This document shows, one piece after another, positions 33,498 through 42,616 of a stretch of 64,000 bases of DNA (the stretch's first letter is position 1; every line of letters begins with the position of its first letter). Origin of the DNA: Rhodococcus sp. 14-2483-1-2 (GTDB lineage Bacteria > Actinomycetota > Actinomycetes > Mycobacteriales > Mycobacteriaceae). The stretch spans positions 62,001-126,000 of the forward strand of contig NZ_NPFW01000013.1 in assembly GCF_002259405.1 (NCBI RefSeq), written 5' to 3'. Made by a program: the position numbers and the translations under genes. A model generated the notes under the pieces. It was not told the origin of the DNA. It did no database searches and was given only the letters and a program-made list of their open reading frames with translations.

Positions 33498-33520
33498 TTG
33501 CTATACGATTCGTATAGCAA
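33498..33520. promoter_or_regulatory. Perfect 10-bp inverted repeat before the second Lrp gene
   Basis: TTGCTATACG, spacer ATT, CGTATAGCAA. It lies 11 bases before the ATG at 33532, touching the ribosome site GGGAGG, in the gap between hppD and the Lrp-type gene. Length, symmetry and position suit an Lrp/AsnC operator with autorepression and perhaps control of hppD. Confidence 0.8.
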
Positions 33521-33531
33521 ACGGGAGGTGC

Positions 33532-34047
33532 ATGGTGGAATACGCTTTGGACGAGTTGGACCGAGCGATGCTCGCTGCGCTGTATGACAATTCGAGAATC
33601 GGCGTGCTCGAGCTGTCGCGAACGCTCGGTGTTGCACGTGCGACGGTGTCGGCCCGTCTGCAGCGCCTGGAGGACAGCGGCGTCATCACCGGTTATCAGC
33701 CGAGGATCGGTTTGGCCGCAGCAGGTTACGGGGTGCAGGCGTTCGTCACGTTGGAAATCGCCCAAGGCGCACTCGGCGACGTCATCGCAGTTCTGGAGCA
33801 GATACCCGGCGTGCTGGAGGCCTTCGCGACCACAGGTTCGGGAGATGTGCTGTGCCGGGTCGCGGCTGCCTCACATGACGATCTGCAGCGAACTCTGATC
33901 GTACTCAACCAATCTCGCACGATTGCGCGGTCGACCAGTGTGGTCGTGCTGTCGGAACTGGTCGAGTTTCGAGCGATGCCGTTGCTGAACACGGCAGAAC
34001 CCGATCGAGCGCCGAAGGCCCCTGCCTACCGGCCCACTCGTGAGTGA
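33532..34047 (+). CDS. Lrp/AsnC-family regulator next to hppD
   Basis: A 171-residue regulator: HTH in RIGVLELSRTLGVARATVSA (about residues 22-41), RAM-like domain (about 65-140, FATTGSGDVLCRVAAASHDD). The ATG at 33532 has GGGAGGTG in front. It is divergent from hppD and carries a perfect inverted repeat at its start, so it probably controls itself and tyrosine degradation (inference). Confidence 0.85.
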   Translation: MVEYALDELDRAMLAALYDNSRIGVLELSRTLGVARATVSARLQRLEDSGVITGYQPRIGLAAAGYGVQAFVTLEIAQGALGDVIAVLEQIPGVLEAFATTGSGDVLCRVAAASHDDLQRTLIVLNQSRTIARSTSVVVLSELVEFRAMPLLNTAEPDRAPKAPAYRPTRE

Positions 34048-34079
34048 GGTTGGCGGGCAGGGTCCTTCGGCTCGCCACT

Positions 34080-34763
34080 TCAATTGGACGGAGCGTCGGC
34101 GAGTAGCCGCCCATCCACGATTTCGACTACTTCGTCCATGTCGGACAGATGTGCGCGGTCATGGGTGACCACAACGGTCGCGGTGCCGTTGGTACGGGTC
34201 AAGGTGGCGATCAAATCGAGAATCGCTGCTCCTCGCTCGTGATCGAGTGCGCTTGTGGGTTCGTCGACCAGCAGTACTGCAGGGTTGCTCATCAAGGCTC
34301 GGGCGATATTGACCCGCTGTCGTTGCCCACCGGAGAGTTGATGCGGCCTCTTGTGCGCGTGCTCGCCGAGGCCGACAGCGTCGAGGAGCGTGAGTGCGGA
34401 TATTTCGGCACCGCGGGGGGAATGACCACCGAGGTGGGCGATGACCTGGAGTTGCTCCACGGCGGTCAACGACGGCAAGAGATTAGGCTGTTGAAATACA
34501 GTCCCGATCTTGTTGCGTCGCAAAGTCGTCAACTCTTTGCGGGTCATGTCGGCAGTGGGTGTTCCGTCGATCACGACACGACCGCTGTCAGGGGTGATCA
34601 GTGTGGCCGCCACAGCGAGCAAGCTGGACTTGCCGGAGCCGGACGGGCCGATGACGCCGGTCATCGTGCCCTTCTCGACGTGCAGATCGACGCCGTCCAA
34701 CGCAGTGAGCCGGGCGTCGCCGTCGGGGTAGGTGAGAGTGATACCGGTCAGATGCAGGCTCAT
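34080..34763 (-). CDS. ABC transporter ATP-binding protein (MacB/LolD-like)
   Basis: A 227-residue ATPase with Walker A GPSGSGKSS (about residue 39), Q-loop GTVFQQPNLLPSL, signature LSGGQRQRVNIARAL, Walker B VLLVDEPTSALD and H-loop VVVTHDRAHL, all intact. It overlaps the stop of the FtsX-like permease by four bases. The pair is a typical MacB-type transporter; substrate not known. Confidence 0.9.
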   Translation of the reverse strand: MSLHLTGITLTYPDGDARLTALDGVDLHVEKGTMTGVIGPSGSGKSSLLAVAATLITPDSGRVVIDGTPTADMTRKELTTLRRNKIGTVFQQPNLLPSLTAVEQLQVIAHLGGHSPRGAEISALTLLDAVGLGEHAHKRPHQLSGGQRQRVNIARALMSNPAVLLVDEPTSALDHERGAAILDLIATLTRTNGTATVVVTHDRAHLSDMDEVVEIVDGRLLADAPSN

Positions 34764-35842
34764 CGTGCGCTCCCGAGTGCAGTGAGGGGGTCAACGGACG
34801 TTATTCGATTGATGGACAGAGCCGCGCCGACTGCGCCGAGGGCGACGATGATCAGCGCGGGTAGCACCACGGTGCCGGGGTCCAGGACGAACGGCACAGT
34901 GCCGCCGACGAGTGCGCCCACTCCTGCAGCCAAACCCGTCCCGACGACGGTGCCGGCGGTCAGCACCACGACGGCCTGACCGAGAGCATCTCGGAGCAGG
35001 TATGCGGTAGATGCTCCGAGAGCCTTGAGAACTGCGATGTCCCCACTGCGTTGGATGGTCCACACGGTGAAGAACGCCCCGATGACAAGTGCGGAGATCG
35101 CGAACAGGAACGCGCGCATCAGTTGCAGCGAACCGTTTTCCGAGCTGTAGGAGCCGACGGCGGACTTGGCGTCCGCGGTGGGCACCGTGTGTGTTCCGAT
35201 CCGTTCGTCGGCCGCAGCGAGGTCGACATCGGTGTCGGTACTCAATCCGACCACGGTCGCGCGCAGTGGGCCTGCGGGGGCTCCACCGGACAATGTCTGC
35301 CAGGCCCCCAAATCCATGAAGATCACCGGGGTGTGGCTGTAGGAGGCGTCGCCGTCGACAGCAGCGACCGTCAGCCGCTGTCCACCGAGCACGAAGTCCT
35401 CGCCGATTCCGACGTCCAGTTCCTCTGCGGCCGACGTGGACAGCACTGCGCTGCCGGTGCGGATCAGGTCCGATTTCGGTGCCAGAGTCGAGCCCGGCTG
35501 CACGCCGAACGCAGAGATCGAGGCGCTGCGTGAACCGGCCTCGGCTTTGGTGGTCGTGATGCCGAGCGGTTCCGCTCGCTGCACCCCATCCACTGCTGCC
35601 CACTGCTGCCAGGTGGATTCGGTGACGGTGCTGTCGGTGAACGACACCGAGTTGCGTTCCGTCGGTGCCGAGAACGTCAGATGGTCAGCCGGCAGATCGG
35701 TGACCGCCGATGTGCTTTCTCTGCCCAAGCCCGCAGTGAGTCCGGACAACAGACCGACCAACATCGTGATCAGGACGATGACGGTTCCCATCAGGGCGAA
35801 CCGCCCCTTGGCGAATCGTAGGTCTCTCCAGGCGACGAACAC
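34760..35842 (-). CDS. FtsX-like ABC transporter permease
   Basis: A 360-residue protein with one membrane helix near the N-terminus (LMGTVIVLITMLVGLLSGLT), a periplasm-facing domain of about 200 residues, and three C-terminal helices (AFLFAISALVIGAFFTVWTI, VVLTAGTVVGTGLAAGVGAL, VVLPALIIVALGAVGAALSI). GTG start after AAAGG. It is divergent from the two-component operon at 36026, which may sense its substrate or stress. Confidence 0.88.
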   Translation of the reverse strand: MFVAWRDLRFAKGRFALMGTVIVLITMLVGLLSGLTAGLGRESTSAVTDLPADHLTFSAPTERNSVSFTDSTVTESTWQQWAAVDGVQRAEPLGITTTKAEAGSRSASISAFGVQPGSTLAPKSDLIRTGSAVLSTSAAEELDVGIGEDFVLGGQRLTVAAVDGDASYSHTPVIFMDLGAWQTLSGGAPAGPLRATVVGLSTDTDVDLAAADERIGTHTVPTADAKSAVGSYSSENGSLQLMRAFLFAISALVIGAFFTVWTIQRSGDIAVLKALGASTAYLLRDALGQAVVVLTAGTVVGTGLAAGVGALVGGTVPFVLDPGTVVLPALIIVALGAVGAALSINRITSVDPLTALGSAR

Positions 35843-36025
35843 GTTTTCTGCCTTTCTCTGCGGACGACCGAATCAGGTATCCGGCAACTGTGTTCAACTC
35901 TCGCCCCAGCCTGGGCTCGCTTGCATCGACCGGGAGAGTGCAGTTCGCGAGTCGGAAGGATCACCGTCCGCTACACCTTTTGGCCGATGTCGGTCGGGTG
36001 CGAACCGCATAACCTGGACGTCGTT

Positions 36026-37207
36026 ATGGATCCGTCGTCGCTCACCCCTGTCATGCGCATCCTGCGCGGGTGCTTACATCTGATGCTGGCGGCACTGCTC
36101 ACGCTGTCGGTAGTACGTGCGGTCCAGGAGCGCGTACCGCACCTGACTGCGGTCATCGTGCTCGCGATCGCCCTGGGCGTGGTGTACGCGGTGGGGGCTA
36201 CCTGGCCGAGAGTGCGTCACTCCGGTGCAACTGCCGCGGGATGGCTACTGGCGGTCGGGATGGTGTGGACGGCATTGCTCGTGGTGAGCCCCGAAGCCGT
36301 CTACCTCGCGTTCCCGTTGTTCTTTCTTCAGCTCCATCTTCTGCCGACGACGTGGGGCCTGACGGCGGTTGTGTGGACCACCCTCACGGCGATCGCTGGA
36401 TTCTGCTGGCATCGAGGAGGTTTCGAGGTCGGGGCAGTAGTCGGGCCCTCGCTCGGTGCCGCAGTCGCGATCGCGGTCGTTCTCGGCTACGAAGCGCTCT
36501 ACCGCGAGAGCGAACAGCGGCGCACGCTCATCGAGGAGCTGACCGCCGCGCGCGGAGAGCTGGCAGCAGCGGAGCACGAAGCCGGGGTTCTCGCCGAACG
36601 TGAACGGCTGGCCCGTGAAATCCACGACACCCTGGCTCAGGGGCTGTCGAGTATCCACTTGCTGCTCCGCGCGGCCGAACGTCTACTCCCCGAACGGCCG
36701 GACGAGGCGAACAGGCATGTTGTACACGCCCGAGAAACGGCGTCGAGCAACCTCGAGGAGGCTCGACGCTTCGTTCGTGCGCTGACCCCGCCGGATCTCG
36801 AGAACGGCTCGCTGCCTTCGGCGTTGGAACGATTGTGTGCTGGCACGTCTGCAGCTGCAGGGCTACCGGTCGACTGGCAGCTGTCCGGTCTACCGATACC
36901 CCTCCATACAGCACACGAGGTCGCTCTGCTGCGCATCGCTCAGTCCGCTCTGGCGAACGCCACGCAGCACGCCGACGCGACCCGGGTGACAGTAACTCTG
37001 AGCTTCATGGACACCGAGGTGGCGCTCGATGTCGTCGACGACGGTGTCGGCTTCGATCCCGACACCATCAGCGCTGGGGATCGCGGATTCGGACTACCGG
37101 GGATGAGGTCACGTGCTCGCTCGCTGCAGGGCACCCTGGTGGTGGAGTCGAGACCGGGCCAGGGCACTGCCGTCGCCGTCACTGTGCCGTTGGAGGTGCG
37201 AACATGA
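36026..37207 (+). CDS. Sensor histidine kinase (NarL-type, HisKA_3)
   Basis: A 393-residue kinase. It has four or five N-terminal membrane helices, a coiled-coil linker, the phospho-acceptor region ERLAREIHDTLAQGLSSIHL (about residues 195-214) and a C-terminal ATPase domain with LRIAQSALANATQHADA (N box), VVDDGVGFDP and GFGLPGMRSRA. The start is uncertain: ATG at 35987 and 36053 are alternatives. It overlaps the response regulator by ATGA. Confidence 0.85.
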   Translation: MDPSSLTPVMRILRGCLHLMLAALLTLSVVRAVQERVPHLTAVIVLAIALGVVYAVGATWPRVRHSGATAAGWLLAVGMVWTALLVVSPEAVYLAFPLFFLQLHLLPTTWGLTAVVWTTLTAIAGFCWHRGGFEVGAVVGPSLGAAVAIAVVLGYEALYRESEQRRTLIEELTAARGELAAAEHEAGVLAERERLAREIHDTLAQGLSSIHLLLRAAERLLPERPDEANRHVVHARETASSNLEEARRFVRALTPPDLENGSLPSALERLCAGTSAAAGLPVDWQLSGLPIPLHTAHEVALLRIAQSALANATQHADATRVTVTLSFMDTEVALDVVDDGVGFDPDTISAGDRGFGLPGMRSRARSLQGTLVVESRPGQGTAVAVTVPLEVRT

Positions 37208-37836
37208 TCCGTCTTCTGATGGCCGACGACCATCCGATAGTGCGCGCAGGGTTGCGTGCGGTACTCGAGACCGAGTCGGACTTCGTGATCATCGCCGAGG
37301 CGACGACGGCCGAGCAGGCGATCGAACTCTCCGCCGAACTCGAGATCGACGTGGTTCTGATGGACCTGCAGTTCGGGCCCGGTATGCACGGCGTCGACGC
37401 TATTGCCGCCATTGCCGCCTCTCCCGGCGCACCGCACGTACTGGTACTGACGACCTACGACACCGACGCCGACATCCTCGCCGCTATCGAAGCCGGCGCG
37501 GTGGGCTACTTGCTCAAAGACGCACCGCCTGATGATCTTTGTGCAGCTGTGCGCACTGCAGCAGCGGGAGGGTCGGCGCTCGCGCCCGCGGTCGCATCTC
37601 GACTGATGGACCGGATGCGGACACCCGGCAGCACATTGACATTGCGTGAGATCGAAGTACTGCAATTGGTGGCAGACGGCCACTCGAACGTGCAGGTCAG
37701 TCAAAGGCTGTTCCTGAGCCAGGCGACCGTCAAGTCCCATCTGGCCCATATCTACACGAAGTTGGGCGTGGATTCACGAACCTCTGCCGTGGCAGCTGCA
37801 GCGTCCAAGGGGTTGATCCGGCATGGGCAACATTGA
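37204..37836 (+). CDS. NarL/LuxR-family response regulator
   Basis: A 210-residue regulator: receiver domain with acceptor Asp in EIDVVLMDLQFGPGMHGVDA (about residue 56; the usual M-P-G loop is replaced by a longer F-G-P-G-M-H-G), Thr/Lys switch residues in VLVLTTYDTD and GYLLKDAPPD, and a C-terminal LuxR HTH (LTLREIEVLQLVADGHSNVQ, SQATVKSHLAHIYTKLGV). Coupled to the upstream kinase. Confidence 0.92.
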   Translation: MIRLLMADDHPIVRAGLRAVLETESDFVIIAEATTAEQAIELSAELEIDVVLMDLQFGPGMHGVDAIAAIAASPGAPHVLVLTTYDTDADILAAIEAGAVGYLLKDAPPDDLCAAVRTAAAGGSALAPAVASRLMDRMRTPGSTLTLREIEVLQLVADGHSNVQVSQRLFLSQATVKSHLAHIYTKLGVDSRTSAVAAAASKGLIRHGQH

Positions 37837-39040
37837 GTTCGGCTCGTCCTCGCCGACCGAAGGGGTGATCGAGATGTCCCCGCGCCGCAACTTGCTGCCG
37901 TTCGTGCGCTGGGTGCCGTTGGCTTTGGTGCCGTTGCTGCTGCTGGCCAGCAACTTTCCTGACCAGTACCAGGTGCCGCTCTGGTACTGGTCAGCGGCGC
38001 TGGCCGCTGCGGTGGTCTTTCTGTTGGGCGGCCGGTGGCCGCTACCGGTCTCGCTCGCGCTGTCAGCGCTGGCGGTGCCGATGTTTCTCGCTCACGCGTG
38101 GGGATTGTCGGAGCTGGTTCCCTATCTCGGCGCGGCCGGTCTGGCCGAGGTGGCGATGCGTTCGACACGATCCGCGCCGGTGGTCGTGGCCAGCGTGTGG
38201 TGGACGGTCGCGGTTCTGTGGGGGATTGCCGCCGGTGAGTCCTCGACCTTCTGGCGTCCTGCCACTGCGGTCGAAACTCTTGCCGTTGTCGGCTTGCCGT
38301 TGTTGTTCGGGCTGTATTTGCGGGCTCAGCGCCGCTTGGCCGCCACGTATCGGGCGCGAGCCGCCGACGCCGACATGCGAAGGCTGGAGGATTCGGCGCG
38401 GGCCCGCCTGGCCGAGCGCGCCGCGTTGGCCCGGGAGTTGCACGATCTGGTGGCCCATCACATGGCATCGATCGTGTTGCGGATCGGTGTCGCACAGCAT
38501 GTCGTGGCCGAGGCCGACCCGCGCGTTCGAAGTGTGCTCGACGACGTCCACGCCACCGCGTCGGGTGCGCTGGACGACATCCGCAGACTTCTCGTAGCGC
38601 TTCGGGATCCCTCGCCCGGGGAGGTCGCGTCGGTGGAGGCCGATGCTGTGTCCACCGAGATCGCTGCAGCAATCGAGCGCACCCGCACCACGGGGATCAC
38701 CGTCGACGCAGAGGTGGATACCGACCTCGGCGAGCTGGACACGATCGGAAGGCTCACCCTGCTCCGGGTCGTCCAGGAGTCGTTGACCAATGTCATGAAG
38801 CACGCGGATCCTGATCAACCCGTGACTGTCTCGGTCGTCCGCGAGCACGACGGCGTGATCGCGTCCGTAGTCAGCCGTCTCGACGACCCTGCCGGGCCCG
38901 TCGACCCTGCCGGGCACGGATTGACCGGCATGGCCGAGCGTGTCGCGCTCGCCGGGGGCACGCTCGCGGTCGGCGCCGAGGACGGGAGCTGGTCCGTCCG
39001 TGCCGGACTCACCTTCTCCGATTCGGAGCGTGGACGATGA
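37823..39040 (+). CDS. Second sensor histidine kinase (HisKA_3)
   Basis: A 405-residue kinase with several membrane helices (about residues 28-165), the acceptor region ALARELHDLVAHHMASIVLR (about 210-229) and an ATPase domain with LRVVQESLTNVMKHADPDQP. The usual D-D-G-x-G stretch is poorly conserved: VVSRLDDPAGPVDPAGHGLT takes its place, so ATP binding may be altered. An internal ATG at 37874 with AGGGG is an alternative start. The gene overlaps the previous one by 14 bases and the next by four. Confidence 0.85.
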   Translation: MGNIEFGSSSPTEGVIEMSPRRNLLPFVRWVPLALVPLLLLASNFPDQYQVPLWYWSAALAAAVVFLLGGRWPLPVSLALSALAVPMFLAHAWGLSELVPYLGAAGLAEVAMRSTRSAPVVVASVWWTVAVLWGIAAGESSTFWRPATAVETLAVVGLPLLFGLYLRAQRRLAATYRARAADADMRRLEDSARARLAERAALARELHDLVAHHMASIVLRIGVAQHVVAEADPRVRSVLDDVHATASGALDDIRRLLVALRDPSPGEVASVEADAVSTEIAAAIERTRTTGITVDAEVDTDLGELDTIGRLTLLRVVQESLTNVMKHADPDQPVTVSVVREHDGVIASVVSRLDDPAGPVDPAGHGLTGMAERVALAGGTLAVGAEDGSWSVRAGLTFSDSERGR

Positions 39041-39669
39041 TCCGCCTACTCATCGTCGACGACCAGCGCCTGGTCCGGGCCGGGCTGCGGATGCTCTGTG
39101 AGTCGACCGAGGATATCGATGTCGTCGGCGAAGGTGCCAACGGTGCGGAGGCGATTCGTCTGACCGCCGAAATGTCACCGGATGTCATCCTGATGGATCT
39201 GAGGATGCCGGGCCTCGACGGAATCGAGGCCACCAGATATATCCTGGGTTCCGGCTCGGCACCGAAGGTGCTGGTGCTCACCACTTTCGACGACGACGAC
39301 CACCTCTACCCGGCTCTTGCGGCCGGAGCAGCAGGATTTCTCGTCAAGGACACCGAACCGGCCGAACTGTTGGACGCCATCCGTCGCGTCGCCGACGGCG
39401 AACTCCCGTTCTCCCCATATCTGTTGCGAAGGCTCGTGAACCGGGCAGTCGAGGAGGGGCGTGCTGTCGAGCGCACCGAGAACGTCGAGCTGAGCCCGCG
39501 GGAGATCGAGGTTCTCAGGCTTGTCAGTGAGGGCTTGGGAAATCAGGAGATCGCGGACTGTCTGCATCTGGGGGTCTCGACGGTCAAGACACACGTGGCG
39601 AATCTGATGGCAAAGACCGAGTGCAACAACAGAGTTCGGCTGGCGGTGTGGGCCTACCGGCGCAGTTGA
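39037..39669 (+). CDS. Second NarL/LuxR-family response regulator
   Basis: A 210-residue regulator with canonical receiver (PDVILMDLRMPGLDGIEATR, Asp near residue 54; VLVLTTFDDDD; GFLVKDTEPAE) and LuxR-type HTH (LSPREIEVLRLVSEGLGNQE, VSTVKTHVANLMAKTE). Coupled by ATGA to the second kinase, closing a kinase-regulator-kinase-regulator operon. Confidence 0.92.
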   Translation: MIRLLIVDDQRLVRAGLRMLCESTEDIDVVGEGANGAEAIRLTAEMSPDVILMDLRMPGLDGIEATRYILGSGSAPKVLVLTTFDDDDHLYPALAAGAAGFLVKDTEPAELLDAIRRVADGELPFSPYLLRRLVNRAVEEGRAVERTENVELSPREIEVLRLVSEGLGNQEIADCLHLGVSTVKTHVANLMAKTECNNRVRLAVWAYRRS

Positions 39670-39699
39670 CGTCGACAGTGCACGATCGGTCGACGGCGC

Positions 39700-41244
39700 T
39701 CAATGGCCGCCGTGCTGCATGGGTGTGTCTGCAGGCATCTGCATCGGGGTCGCAGTCTGGTTCGGTCCGAGGACCAGGAATTGGCCCATCATGCCCTGAT
39801 CCTCGTGCCTCATCAGATGGCAGTGGAACATGTACGAAAACGTCGGGTCCGTGTACTCGGTGAACCGCAGTATCAACCGGATCGTGGTGCCGGGAGGAAC
39901 GTAGACAGTGTCCTTCCACCCCGCCAGCGCAGGCAGAGGATTTGCACCGTTGATGTCGAGGAGCTGAAACTGGACATCGTGCACGTGGAAGTTGTGCGGC
40001 CAGTTGTCCGCGTTGTGGATCGTCCACACCTCGGTGGTGTCGACGGCCGAGGTGAAATCGACGCGATTCATGTCCATCTGCTCGCCGTTGATCATGAACC
40101 ACTGCAGTTCGAATCTACGCTCGGCGACCGCGGTGGCCGGTTCGAGGCGGGGGATGTCGGCGAGCACAGCCGGCAACGCCCGGGATCGTTCGGGGTTGGG
40201 GACCGGTCGGAGCTCGAGCACGTCGAAGGAATCGGTCAGTCCGTAGTCGGATGCGATGTCGCGGTCGATTTCTGGCTGGTCGTCGAACGGAAACGCGCGC
40301 AGCATCATCGGAGAACTACCGCCCGCCGCCACGACGATCTCGACTCGTTCTCCGGGGCTGAGTGTGATGCGGCTCAGCGGGAGCGGCTCGCTGAGCAGTC
40401 CACCGTCGCTGGCCACCATCGTGAAATCGCGGTCGTCGGCGAATCCGAGGTTGTACATTCGCCCTCCGGAACCGTTGAGGATTCGCAGTCGCACCAGTTC
40501 GGTGCTCAGCTGCAAGTGCGCGCCGGCGATTCCATTCGTGATGATCGTGTCGCCGAGGAGGCCTGCATCGGTCGGGTCGGACTCGTCGAGAGCACCGTCT
40601 GCAGTGAACCGGCGATCCTGGATGATCAATGGGAAGTCATCCACACCATAAGTTTTCGGCAGATCGAGAGAGTCGGCGTCCTCGTCGTCGACCAGGAAGA
40701 TACCGGCCAGTCCCCGGTACGCATGTTTCTCGGTGGCACCGTGCGGGTGGGGGTGGTACCACAGCGTCGCCGCCGGCTGGTTCACAGTCCACGTCGGCTC
40801 CCAGCGTCCACCCGGTGTGATCGTCTGGTGGGGTCCGCCGTCGTATCGCGCCGGGACGTGCACACCGTGCCAGTGCACGGTGGTGTCCTCCGGCAGGGCG
40901 TTGTCGATGGTGAACGCGACGGTTTCGCCGCGCCGGGTCCGGATGGTCGGCCCCAGGATCGAACCGTCGAAACCCCATGTCGGGGTCTGCACACCCGGCA
41001 ACATCTCGGTGCTGCCGGCCTGTGCGGTGAGCGTGAAGTGGCGGACACCGGCGGCGTCGACGGTGGAGTCCGCCAGGGGCGGCACCGGTAGTGGCCGGCG
41101 GCCGCCATCGGACGTCGCGGCCTCGACACCGGACGGAGCGGACCCCGGAGTAGACCTACTCGCAGCGCATCCCGCCGACAGCGCGATCGGCGCAGACGCC
41201 AACCCCACCAACAAGGTTCGTCGGCTCAACGTATTTCGGACCAT
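39700..41244 (-). CDS. Multicopper oxidase, Tat-exported lipoprotein
   Basis: A 514-residue cupredoxin oxidase (CueO/SufI/bilirubin-oxidase relatives). The start MVRNTLSRRTLLVGLASAPI holds a twin-arginine signal, followed by the lipobox LSAGC. Copper ligands: DTTVHWHGVHVP, TLWYHPHPHGATEK, NWPHNFHVHDVQFQLL and MFHCHLMRHEDQGMMGQF, giving all four expected motifs with a Met axial ligand. Substrate could be Cu(I) or phenols. Start at ATG 41244, where the Tat signal begins. The gap to 41418 shows no clear copper-box. Confidence 0.9.
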   Translation of the reverse strand: MVRNTLSRRTLLVGLASAPIALSAGCAASRSTPGSAPSGVEAATSDGGRRPLPVPPLADSTVDAAGVRHFTLTAQAGSTEMLPGVQTPTWGFDGSILGPTIRTRRGETVAFTIDNALPEDTTVHWHGVHVPARYDGGPHQTITPGGRWEPTWTVNQPAATLWYHPHPHGATEKHAYRGLAGIFLVDDEDADSLDLPKTYGVDDFPLIIQDRRFTADGALDESDPTDAGLLGDTIITNGIAGAHLQLSTELVRLRILNGSGGRMYNLGFADDRDFTMVASDGGLLSEPLPLSRITLSPGERVEIVVAAGGSSPMMLRAFPFDDQPEIDRDIASDYGLTDSFDVLELRPVPNPERSRALPAVLADIPRLEPATAVAERRFELQWFMINGEQMDMNRVDFTSAVDTTEVWTIHNADNWPHNFHVHDVQFQLLDINGANPLPALAGWKDTVYVPPGTTIRLILRFTEYTDPTFSYMFHCHLMRHEDQGMMGQFLVLGPNQTATPMQMPADTPMQHGGH

Positions 41245-41418
41245 GACGTTCACTGCACTCCCGGGTTTCTTGCGGTGTTCGATTACCTCGCGACACAAGC
41301 AAGTTTCCGGGGTTCGGCAGTCGCGGGCATCCGCCCGAGGGCCACGGCTGGTGGAGAAGAAATCCACCGCGGGGGCCTACCGCTACTTCAGAATCTGTGG
41401 TAATTCCCTCGACTCCTG

Positions 41419-42585
41419 TCAGGCAGACACGATCCGACCTCGAACATCACCGAATCCGATACGGGCACCGTTCTCCCCTGGAGCACTCGCAGCGATGACG
41501 ACCTCGTCGCCGTCTTCGAGGAAGGTGCGAGTCTCCGCGCCGAGTGACACCGGTTCTTTTCCGCCCCAGGTCAGTTCGATGAATGCGCCGCGTTGATTCT
41601 TCTCCGGTCCCGAGATGGTGCCCGACGCGAATAGGTCACCGGTTCGGCTGCGTGCGCCGTTGACGGTCTCGTGCGCGAGCATCTGAGCCGGCGACCAGTA
41701 CATCGCACTGTACGGTGGACGGGATACGACCTGACCGTTCCACGAGACCGTCAGGTCGATATCGAGAGCCCAGGAATGGGATTCGCGGAGGTACTCGAGC
41801 GGCTCGGGGTCTTGCACCGGCGTCGAGGTTCGCGCGTGCTCCAATGCGAGCAAGGGCACCACCCAGGGCGAGATGGACGTCGCGAAACTCTTACCGAGGT
41901 TGGGCCCGAGTGGCACGTACTCCCAGGCCTGAATGTCGCGAGCCGACCAGTCGTTGACGATGACTGCACCGAACACGTGCTCGGAGAACCGATCCGGCGA
42001 GATGGGACCGTCGGACGGTACGCCGACGACGAAGCCCATCTCGGCTTCGATGTCCAGTCGCCGACTCGGCCCGAAGGTGGGCGACGCCTCGTCGGGTGCC
42101 TTGCGTTGTCCGGAAGGCCTCTTGATGTCGGTGCCGGAGACGACAACCGTGCCTGCCCGACCGTGATACGCGACGGGTAGGTGCTTCCAATTCGGTAGCA
42201 GCGGTTCGGCATCGGGCCGGAAGAGCCGGCCGAGATTGGACGCGTGATGCTCGGAGGCGTAGAAGTCGACGTAGTCGGCCACCTCGAAGGGGAGATGCAT
42301 CGTGACATCGGAAACGGGCACGATTGCTTCCGCGGGGGTCGTGCCACCGGTGAGCATGTCGGTGACGGACGAGCGGACCTCGACCCACCGATTGCGTCCG
42401 CGAGCCATGAACGCATTGAGGCTCGGCGAAGAAAATTCCGCATCTCCCAGAGCTACGGATAGATCGATGACGTTGTCGCCGTAGCGGACTCCGACACGAG
42501 CGTCCGTGCCCGGAGTGCTGACAATGCCGTACGGAAGGTTGTCGATTCCGAACTCGGAATCGGCGGGGATGTCGATGTGCGTCAT
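41419..42585 (-). CDS. fahA: Fumarylacetoacetase
   Basis: A 388-residue hydrolase. Typical blocks: VDFYASEHHASNLGRLFRPD, PVAYHGRAGTVVVSGTDIKR, LDIEAEMGFVVGVPSDG, VFGAVIVNDWSARDIQAWEY and ARSRTGDLFASGTISGPEK. These include the metal-binding Glu/Asp residues and the catalytic His of the family. It splits fumarylacetoacetate to fumarate and acetoacetate, the last step of tyrosine catabolism. AGGAGCG precedes the ATG. Third gene after hmgA. No maleylacetoacetate isomerase is seen here. Confidence 0.93.
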   Translation of the reverse strand: MTHIDIPADSEFGIDNLPYGIVSTPGTDARVGVRYGDNVIDLSVALGDAEFSSPSLNAFMARGRNRWVEVRSSVTDMLTGGTTPAEAIVPVSDVTMHLPFEVADYVDFYASEHHASNLGRLFRPDAEPLLPNWKHLPVAYHGRAGTVVVSGTDIKRPSGQRKAPDEASPTFGPSRRLDIEAEMGFVVGVPSDGPISPDRFSEHVFGAVIVNDWSARDIQAWEYVPLGPNLGKSFATSISPWVVPLLALEHARTSTPVQDPEPLEYLRESHSWALDIDLTVSWNGQVVSRPPYSAMYWSPAQMLAHETVNGARSRTGDLFASGTISGPEKNQRGAFIELTWGGKEPVSLGAETRTFLEDGDEVVIAASAPGENGARIGFGDVRGRIVSA

Positions 42586-42616
42586 GAGCGGCGCTCCTGA
42601 TGTACGGGGATGGGGT

